Notes under the pieces: generated by a model
Databases searched by the model: none
What the model was told of the DNA's origin: nothing
The model's input: the letters and a program-made list of their open reading frames with translations, nothing else
Assembly: GCA_029959085.1 (NCBI GenBank)
Contig: JARWIR010000061.1
Location: 620,001 to 684,000, forward strand
DNA length: 64,000 nucleotides
Direction: 5' to 3'
Origin: Nemophila menziesii
Taxonomy: Eukaryota > Streptophyta > Magnoliopsida > Boraginales > Hydrophyllaceae
Program-made: the position numbers and the translations under genes
In this document: one piece after another, positions 56,712-64,000 of the stretch
Layout: each line of letters opens with the position of its first letter
Position numbering within the stretch: position 1 is the first letter of the stretch

Positions 56712-57679
56712 TGTTATTAGAAATAACCACCAGTTGTACACGAGAAAAATGGTTTCCGAAAAAAACAGATGAAAAGAAAAAAGTTTTGAAATAGACTAAC
56801 TATTACAATAAATCGAAATGCGATTACAACAACCGAATAACAATTACACGGAAAAACGATTACAAAAATCGACTTAACAATTACACGGAAACGGAAATAA
56901 CAAATCACTTACACGGAAAAGGAAAAACAAAGCGTCACCGCTGTTAAAAAGATATTCCGGCGTGACCGGTATCTCTAACAGAGAACTACAACGTTAGGAA
57001 AATTTTTAGAGAAGGTGGTGAGGCAGAGTGTTTTTCTTGTGTGTTATTTCGTAGTCTGCTAAGAGTATAGAGAGTGCTCTTTATATAGGGGAGTGGAAAG
57101 GAGGACCCAAGCCTTCAGAAACGTCCTCATTAAAGCCCACGGATTCCTCCCGAAATTAGCTTAATTGGGTTAACGTTTTTGATTGTCTTGTAACCCCCAC
57201 GTTTGATTTGATTTGATTTTCTGTAACAGCTTAGTTGACCTCCTTTGATATTCCCACGTGTTTGACTTGACTAAGTAACAGCTGCTGGGATATTCTTTCA
57301 CTTTAACGTGTGCGAGATTGGTGGAGCTTTGTCTCTACGTTTAAGTTGAGTAGTCAACCCCCCACTATAAGAGCTGGTACAAAATCCATTTCATTTTTCA
57401 TTTTTTGACTCCCCAAACTCCCCAAACTCCCCACGACCCACGACCCACGACCCACGTCGTCGCCGGTGCCGGTGCCGGTGCCGGGCCGGGCGGGTGGTGG
57501 TGGTGGTGGTGCGCGCGTGTGGGCTAACCCATTCCTTTGCTATGTGCATGGTTGTTGGCTATTTGGACATTGTTAATATTACTCTTTATAAAAGAAGCCA
57601 AAAAGCCTCTTCTCCCACCGATGTGGGAGAACATTAAAAAAGGTCCAAAAGCTTTTTCTGATATTCAAGTTTTCCAACA
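56712..57679 (-). repeat. 5' LTR of the copia element
   Basis: 968 bp. It is longer than its partner because of the extra segment near 56880-56925 and an expanded CCCACGACCCACG tract near 57430. The TATA box is at 57081-57087. Confidence 0.95.
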
Positions 57680-57790
57680 TGCAGTGCGTGGCGTATTCGG
57701 TACGGACTGGGAATATTTCCACCGCTCTTTTTCAGGGATCAGCTTTCATCACCGCCTTGGGCGGCCATGGACGGCAGCGGCTCCCGCCGC

Positions 57791-57962
57791 AGGGAAGGGA
57801 CAAAAGATGACTGTTTAGCACTAAGAAAGGAAATAATTTCATAACTAGGGAAATAAAATAAATTAAAAAGGTAGGAAAATAAAAGTCAATTCTGGTGGAA
57901 ATGAGAGAACACTAGAGAGAGCATTTGTTATTCTTTTATAATATTATTATATCACTCTCTTC
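57791..57962. other. Short spacer, no gene recognised
   Basis: AT-rich sequence between the start of LINE B ORF1 and the poly(A) end of LINE A2. It may be LINE B leader or unrelated flank. Confidence 0.4.
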
Positions 57963-58014
57963 TTTTTTTTTTTGGACGGTAGGAGGGTGCCTAAGCACCC
58001 ATAAAACAAATACA

Positions 58015-61000
58015 TCAGCCAATACCTAATATACTGAAAAGAGAGGATAGATCGAAAATACTAGAAGTATTTCGATTGACAAAAGTTGCCTCGTGCCTAG
58101 CTTTTTTTGCCAATTTATCTGCTTCCCCGTTGAACTTCATGTTGACGTGTTTAAACGTAATTTGCCCAAGCTCTTCAGCTTTGTGGATAAATTTTTGAAG
58201 TATGGGTTGGATATTCCAACACGCTGCTGACACCTGCTTTATACCTTGAATGATCTCAATGTTATCTGAATGGATAACAACTTTTTTCCCCGGGAAAAAA
58301 GCTCCAATATCTGTTGCTTCGAGGATTGCTTTCGCTTCTCCTTTCAGAGCTGAATTACAGTAAAAATGGGAGCTTCTGCTGATAGGTGTGTTTTGTCCCC
58401 TTTGTCTACCAACAATTGCTACTCCCGTGGGCTCTGTTTTGTTAGAAAAAGATGCATCGCAAAATAAAATTATATCGTGATCCTGATTATTATCCTGGGT
58501 TTCATCTTCGATTTCCGTTCTCCTATTTAGTCCCTTATATCCTTCTTTAATCCAGTTTATTCCATGTATTTCCTTCATTAATTTCCTGGAAGCAAAATTA
58601 ATTCCCATTCCATCAAATGCAGTGCCTTCATGTATTGCTTTCATTTTGGCTTTCCAAATGTTCCATAAGTTTATCATCAAATAATCACGTACCATATTCT
58701 CTTCCCATCCTCCTTCTTTGTATGTCTTAATGATTTTGAGAAACCATTCTTCAATCCTGTCCTTATTTCCTTCTTGTATCTTAATTTGTAGAAATGATCC
58801 AGCCCACATGTCTTTGCACATATTACAATGTAGGAGTAAGTGTTCAGTATCTTCTTTTTCATGATTACACCATAAGCAGTTTGTAGCATCCGCACATCTC
58901 CTATTATAGAGGTTTTGCCTTGTTGGGATTGCGTTGTTTACTATTCGCCACATAAACATCTTTATTTTCTTTGGAATATTTGATTTCCATATTGTTTTCC
59001 ATATTTCCGACTCCCTCGTATCTTTCATATTTGTTGTTGTGGCTTTATTTTCTTGTTGTTCATCTATCATCACCTTGTAACCTGTCTTCGTATTATATTT
59101 CCCGTCTTAAGAGAACGGCCAAATAAACTTATCCTTTGTAACAAGGTCTTTGATTTTTTTCTTTTTATGATTTGAGTTATAGGTTCCGGAAACAGGTTAT
59201 CGATCGTTTCCAGATTCCATTCATTTTTGTCCTTTTTCATTAGTTCACTTACCTTCGTAATTTTTGATCCTTTAGGCCTTTCTAACTCCCAATTTGTATC
59301 TATCCATCTTTCGTTCCATATGTTAGTGTCTTTGCCGTCCCCAATCAATTTTATTCCATGTTTTTTAATAAAGTCTCTACCTTCTATGATGCTTGCCCAG
59401 CTCCAAGTTCTGCTCTGTCTCAATTTGCATGATAATAAATTAGTTTTATTAAAATATATACCTTTGAGTAGTCTTGTTGCTAAATTATCTGGATTGTGCA
59501 TAAGTCTCCAAGCTTGAGCAGCCAGTAGTACCGTGTTCATTTTTTTGAAATCCTTGAAACCTAATCCGCCTATTAGTTTACTTACCGTAATTTTTTCCCA
59601 TGCCACCCAATGTATCCTGTTTCTTTCACCTGATTTCCACCAAAAATTAAAAACGACTGAAATTAGTTTATTACAAAAGGAAATCGGAAAAGAAAAAATA
59701 GACATATAGTAATTCGGAATGGCCTGAAGGATTGCTTTAATGAGAACTTCCTTTCCACCTTCCGAAAGAAGTTTCGCTTTCCATCCTTCTGTATTTTTAA
59801 ACACTTTCTTCGCTATCCATTCTAGTGATTCCACTTTTGACCTTTTGTGGCATAGAGGAATTCCTAGGTAATAACCTAAATCCTCTGTTTCTTGAATGTC
59901 CATCTTCTTTGATATGTCATTCCTGATATCATTTGGGGTTTCTTTACTGAATATGATAGCTGATTTATGGAAATTTATTCTTTGACCAGATCTGTTACAA
60001 TAAATATCTAAACATTCTTTGAATTGGTCTATATCTGTCTCATCCAAGTCTATAAAGAAGAGGGAATCATCTGCAAATAAAAGGTGAGAGATCGTCGGGC
60101 AGTTTCTATTAATCTTTATACCATTAATCAATTTATTATCAACAAAATGGTCAGTCAAGCAAATAAGGGATTCAGTCATTGTAGAAAAAAGAAAGGGAGA
60201 TAGCGGGTCACCTTGTCTTAATCCTCTACCTGGTTTAATGTTTTCAAGTCTTTCTCCGTTAATGTTAATATAAAAAGAAGAAGAAGTAATGCAGTTTTCC
60301 ATCCACTTTATCCAAGTTTCACAGAAACCAAGTTTTTCTAATACTTTAAGAATAAAAGACCATCTTACCTGATCATACGCTTTGGCCATGTCTATCTTAA
60401 TCGCTGCCAGATTTTTATCTTTTTTCCTTTTCCTACTCATAAAGTACGATATTTCTTGCGCAATGATGATGTTGTCTTGTATTGCTCGCCCCTTAATGAA
60501 AGCGGATTGCGTTGGAGAAATAATTTGATTCATAATCTCTCTTAGTCGATTTGAGAGAATTTTAGTGATGATTTTGTAAATGAAATTAACACAAGATATT
60601 GGCCTAAAGTCTCCCAGATCTTCTTGAATCGTGCCTTTCGGGATAAGTGTTATAAGAGTATCATTTATTATTTCAACTGAACAATTATTCTCGAAGAAGT
60701 CCATAACGACCTGTATCACATCGTCTTTAATTATATCCCAAAATTCTTTATAAAATTTACCATTTAACCCATCAGGTCCGGGGGCTTTGGAAGCAGATAA
60801 TTCAGAAACTGCCTTTTCAATTTCTTCTACGTTTGGTTTTTTTAATTAGGTCTTCGTTCATTTTATTCGTGATTTGTGGTTTAATAAACTCAATGGCTTT
60901 TTTTGTCATATCCTCCTCCCCTTCATTTCCTTTAAAAAGATTTTTATAATAATCTTGAAAGCATGTTTTGAGATTTTCTGAATCGTCTGTCCAAATTCCT

Positions 61001-62146
61001 TCATTATTTTTTATTCTAGTAATTCTGTTTAATTTCCTTCTTTTAATAGTAGCTAAATGGAAGAACTTAGTATTTTTGTCCCCGTAAATAAGCCAGTTTT
61101 GCCTCGCCCTATCGCTCCAATATTTTTCTTCTTTTTCATATTCTTTTTTAATTTTTTCTTTAATTTCTTGTTCTTCATCACTAGTATCATTCTTATTATT
61201 AATATTGTTAAGTTCTATAAGTTTATCTTGTAGTTTTTTATAGTCTTTTCGTGGTTTTTAAAATTTTCCGAACTCCATTTACTAAATTTCTTTTTAGTGT
61301 ATTCCCTTTTTTTTTTTATGTAATTAGGAATAGGGGTCCTATCGTAAGGAATTTTCCAATTGTCTTCAATAATTTTCTTACAATTATCATTATCTAACCA
61401 CCTAGTTTCGAATATAAAATGTTTTCCCCAATTTTCATATTAATATCAAAGTGAAGGATTAAGGGTGAGTGATCCGACCCAATAGCCGGAGGAATATGGA
61501 TTTGTGATCTTGGAAATCTTTCCATCCATTCGTAGGTAGCCAAACCCCGATCAATTCTTGTTTTAACGTTCTTTTCCCCTTCAACCCTGTTAGACCAAGT
61601 AAAAAAACATCCATTAGAATCAATTTCAGCTAAAGAATTACAATTTGTAAAGTCAATGAATGCATTAATATGGTCCATGTTAGCTTGATTCTTGCTTTGT
61701 TTCTCGGTGATGTTTAGTATCTCATTAAAATTACCTAGAATTATCCATGGTATCTTGTTTCCATCATTCCATTTTGTAATCTCATTCCAAGTTTCAAGTC
61801 TTATATTAAAATCATTGGGAGCATGTATAAACACTATGTAATACGCAAAAGAAAGTTCATTAATCAAAACGATAACAAAGGAACTACAACTAAACATAAC
61901 TTGCAAATGCACATTCGAGTGCCACAAGATTAAGAACCCTCCATAATGGAAAGCATTTCCAGAGGGCTCAACAAAAAAGGAGTTTTCAAAACCCAACCGC
62001 GCCAACACACCCTGAGAGTCCACTTCTCTCAGCATCGTTTCACAAAAAGCTACCACACCTGGTCTAAACTGAGCCACCATCGAGCAAGCTTTGGATAATG
62101 TAAAGGGCGCTCGAAGACCCTGAACATTCCAAAATAATGTCGTCAC
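58015..62146 (-). pseudogene. LINE A2 ORF2: endonuclease, RT, zf-RVT, RNase H, few lesions
   Basis: Endonuclease 62146-61394 (TTLFWNVQGLRAPF, LGNFNEIL where GDFN is usual, NGCFFTWSNR, GSDHSPLIL). The start codon reads GTG where A1 has ATG. A damaged stretch at 61393-60720 covers the linker and the first RT motif (ASKAPGPDGLNGKFYKEFW seen near 60780). RT is then open for 549 codons at 60719-59070 (INDTLITLIPKG, DMAKAYDQVRWSF, GLRQGDPLSPFLF, LLFADDSLFF intact). One break near 59105 leads to zf-RVT and RNase H (59073-58015: NIPKKIKMFMWRIVNNAIPTR, CLWCNHEKED, LFCDASFSN, GEAKAILEA, SDNIEIIQG, EADKLAKKAR). It could be a source of A-family protein if repaired or if the breaks are sequence errors. 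Confidence 0.87.
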
Positions 62147-63257
62147 TTGGTTTTTGCGGCTTTTTTGGAGTTGCCGCCTCCATTCTTCTTCTGAAAGACT
62201 TCTTCTTCCTCCTCTAACGCATCCTCATACTGAAAATATCGTGATCTTCACCTCCACCTTCATAATCTTTCTCGAAAAAAAATTCACTGCTCTCAAAATT
62301 TCCTTCATCTTCTTCCTCTGGCTCAAATTGCGAATCATATTCATCTATAAGTTTTGATATATTATCAAGCTCTTTACCTTTGCCCCTAGGTATAGTACTT
62401 CCTTCCTCACCTTCCTTATCATTTTCTAGCAAGCTAAATTGATTGTTGTTTACAAAATTCTCGATGGGATCAACCACTCTAAGTTTCTTAAAATTCCCAG
62501 TAACTTTTGAACTGACCTCCCCACTTCCAGTTTCAATGCGAATTCCTTTGCCATCTCTTCTTCTCTTAACATTTTGCTGAGTATTTGACGAGGTATCCAT
62601 GTTCTGATCTGAGGTGTTGCTATTATTAGTCACATATTTGCCTTTAATCTTCCTCATTTCTTCCTCGAAGGCCAAAAGTGCTGCACGAATGTCTCCTTCA
62701 TTTCCTTCTTCACCCTCCTGTATGAGCCCATGAGTTTTCTTGAAAGCCTCCATCTTTATTGTTGATTCATGTAACTCGTTACGAATGTCATGCATCTGTT
62801 TGTTCCAGTTTTCCCAATCTTGGTTTTCTTTCTCCCTCTCTTCATCGTTTTGGGTCTGATAGTTTGTCTTGTTAGTATTTCCTCTTTTCGTGTATTTGAA
62901 TTTGCTAAGAATATCACCTTCTTCTTCACGAATTTGGATACCTCGAACAGGATTGTTGTTCCTCACACTAGGACCTGCATTCTTAACAAATTTTTCACTA
63001 TAAAGATAGTTAGTAAATTCACCATTTGTTTTTAAATGTAATCCATAAATAGGATTGAAAGGTGGAAATTTCGCAACATTATCAATGCTCCAATACACCT
63101 TTCTCTGCTCATCTATGTCCTCAACCTGTTTTATGACTTTGACTGGACATTCACCATATTGGTGACCAATTCTTCCACACCTAAAGCAGAACAGCCCCGT
63201 GTTTTCATATTGAAATAGCACCCACGCTGCACCCTCTTCTTGATATAAGTACGCTCC
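62143..63257 (-). pseudogene. LINE A2 ORF1, C-terminal part only
   Basis: It is open from 63221 to 62214 with the knuckle CFRCGRIGHQYGEC near the start and a long charged linker, including a repeat-like acidic end (DEYDSQFEPEEEDEGN, also seen in A1). A shift near 62235 moves the last 30 codons to another frame, which ends in TGA at 62145-62143, overlapping GTG of ORF2 as GTGA. The N-terminal DUF4283 domain is absent because of 5' truncation. Confidence 0.8.
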
Positions 63258-63680
63258 AGGGGAATCATTTGAACCGAAATAAATTAAGGCTAAATTCAGT
63301 TGTTTTCAAATTCTTACGTAAATTAACTAATTAATTTTTTTCATTAACTCGCTATAATAGTTTTACTTATTTAATTATAAAAAGTTTATATATAAATTAT
63401 TTAATAATTTTTTAATTTTTTTAAAAATAAATAATTAATTTTTTTATTTATATATCTTAAAAAAATATTATAAAATGTTTTTAATATATAAATTATGATT
63501 AAAATTATTTTTTCTAAATATATAATATTATTTGAAAAATATTAATTATTTTTTTAAGAATATTCAAATCTATTACTTTAATTTTTAAAATTTAGAAATT
63601 TACTAAATATGGTTTGTTAAATTTATTTTTTCAAACAATTTAATTTCTTAAAGAATATTAAAATCAGGTTTATTGAATTC
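63258..63680. other. Very AT-rich spacer, no gene
   Basis: Long A/T runs and ATTTAAT words with no coding potential. It separates LINE A2 from A3. Confidence 0.6.
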
Positions 63681-64000
63681 TTTTTTTTTTACAGTGGAAG
63701 ATGCCGAGACACCAAAATAACATCATAGAGGCTTAAATCAGCCAATACCAAGTTCAGAAAAAACAAGAACGAGTTCGAAGACACTAATAGTCTTCAAATT
63801 ATTTTCCGCTGCCCTGTGCCTAACTTCCTTCGTAGCTTTATCAGCTTGTCTGTTGAGATTCCTTTTAATGAAACGAAAGGAAATCGACCCATTCTCAATA
63901 GACTCGCTAACAATTCTCCGCAGAATGGTTGATTATTCCACCTTACTGACACTTTCTTAATACCTTGAATGATACCAAGGTTATCCGTGATGATGGTCTT
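63681..64000 (-). mobile_element. LINE A3, 3' end only, continues past the window
   Basis: Poly(A) as the T run 63681-63690, then the A-family tail and a decayed RNase H (minus-strand fragments around DNLGIIQGIK, SFRFIKRN and a final FSELGIG). It is closer to A1 than to A2: the FELV-SELGIG end and the IKRN motif agree with A1. The rest lies beyond 64000. Confidence 0.85.

Larger units (their letters stand above)
51130..57679 (-). mobile_element. Ty1-copia retrotransposon, nearly intact
   Basis: LTRs at 51130-52053 and 56712-57679 start TGTTATTAG and end TTTTCCAACA on the plus strand (the element reads on the minus strand, also TGTT...AACA). The TSD is TGCAG at 51125-51129 and 57680-57684. 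The single gag-pol frame (56666-52583) has just two lesions. By my reading the LTRs differ at about a dozen sites plus a few indels, so it is young. A purine tract GTTTGGGGGAT precedes the 3' LTR. It interrupts LINE B ORF1. Confidence 0.96.
49122..57768 (-). pseudogene. LINE B ORF1, DUF4283 gag with zinc knuckle, split by copia
   Basis: The start is proposed at ATG 57768 (MAAQGGDE). A 1-nt shift follows near 57742, then the frame reaches the copia border at 57680 and resumes at 51129 with AVSNEKASNVRKL in the same phase. Next come a variable region, a DUF4283 core (KISLIVRLLGREVGYKYLL; DRYLVLRPWDPQF at about 50230), and a knuckle CFSCGKFGHQKEDC at about 49900. A Ser/Lys-rich tail ends at 49122. 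Further breaks lie near 50690 and 50320, and in the 14-C run at 50253-50266. It is not functional. Confidence 0.72.
44050..57790 (-). mobile_element. LINE B, L1-type, different subfamily, split by a copia element
   Basis: Minus-strand ORF1 begins at 57768, is cut by the copia element (51130-57679), and goes on to about 49122. ORF2 follows from 48910 to 44084. Without copia it is about 7.2 kb. The proteins are clearly different from LINE A (for instance the endonuclease start HILFWNCRGANS and the knuckle CFSCGKFGHQKEDC). No poly(A) run is visible at the 3' end, so that end is approximate, and the 5' end lies somewhere in 57770-57960. It is heavily decayed. Confidence 0.8.
57963..63257 (-). mobile_element. 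LINE A2, L1-type, 5'-truncated, best preserved LINE
   Basis: The poly(A) end is the T run 57963-57973. ORF2 runs from 62146 to 58015, and the ORF1 part from 63257 to 62143. The 5' end stops inside ORF1 at about 63257, in the codons before the zinc knuckle, where A1 continues for a further 200 codons. Sequence and order match A1 throughout. I could not find a TSD by eye. Confidence 0.88.

Noticed and set aside
52583..62146. Reverse transcriptase genes as an integrated plant pararetrovirus
   Set aside because: The RTs belong to copia (integrase before RT, YVDD, two LTRs) and to L1-type LINEs (endonuclease, FADD, zf-RVT). No movement or coat protein is present.
57963..63257. A TSD for LINE A2
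   Set aside because: I compared the bases before 57963 with those after 63257 and found no convincing direct repeat.

Overview
The window is plant nuclear DNA, most likely from a eudicot. It is AT-rich, has introns with GT/AG borders, TATA-box promoters, and plant-specific transposon families (L1-type LINEs with a DUF4283 gag and a C-terminal RNase H, Ty1-copia, Ty3-gypsy, CACTA, Mutator-like). I see no certain host gene, tRNA, rRNA or CRISPR array. Nearly all of it is a nest of transposable elements, several of which I could delimit to the base from terminal repeats and target-site duplications (TSDs). The species cannot be told from the sequence.

Layout. 85-6480: minus-strand LINE (A1), decayed. 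7842-8596: 5'-truncated LINE piece flanked by a perfect 15-bp TSD. 9124-42030: a candidate giant Mutator-like element (MULE) with a 9-bp TSD (TCATCATAG) and short imperfect terminal inverted repeats. It holds a MURA/FAR1-type transposase, two tandem genes for small GRF-like zinc-finger proteins with a C-terminal membrane anchor, two unrecognised small genes, a third GRF-like gene, and a ten-exon Ulp1-like (C48) protease gene. Two later elements sit inside it: a CACTA element at 17444-25760 (TSD ATG) splits the third GRF-like gene, and a Ty3-gypsy element at 29855-39147 (TSD GCTCG) splits exon 5 of the protease gene. Without them the MULE is about 15.3 kb. 42110-42553: plus-strand LINE 3' fragment. 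42842-43845: minisatellite with higher-order periodicity. 44050-57790: a different LINE (B), minus strand, whose ORF1 is split by a Ty1-copia element at 51130-57679 (TSD TGCAG). 57963-63257: LINE A2, minus, the best preserved LINE. 63681-64000: 3' end of LINE A3, running off the window.

How the parts relate. The MULE would supply transposase plus cargo genes. The cargo genes have their own TATA boxes, introns and, where testable, consistent splice phases, so they look like genes carried by the element rather than random captures. The CACTA element has a TNPD-like transposase, a second gene, subterminal palindromic arrays, and a 46-copy 20-bp array in which nearly every unit ends in a WRKY W-box core (TTGACC/TTGACT). 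The MULE transposase intron independently holds a 99-bp array with four W-box cores per unit.

Most coding regions carry at least one stop or frameshift, so the elements are mostly immobile now. The copia element (one stop, one frameshift) and LINE A2 are the least damaged. All element and domain calls come from reading motifs by eye; no database search was run.
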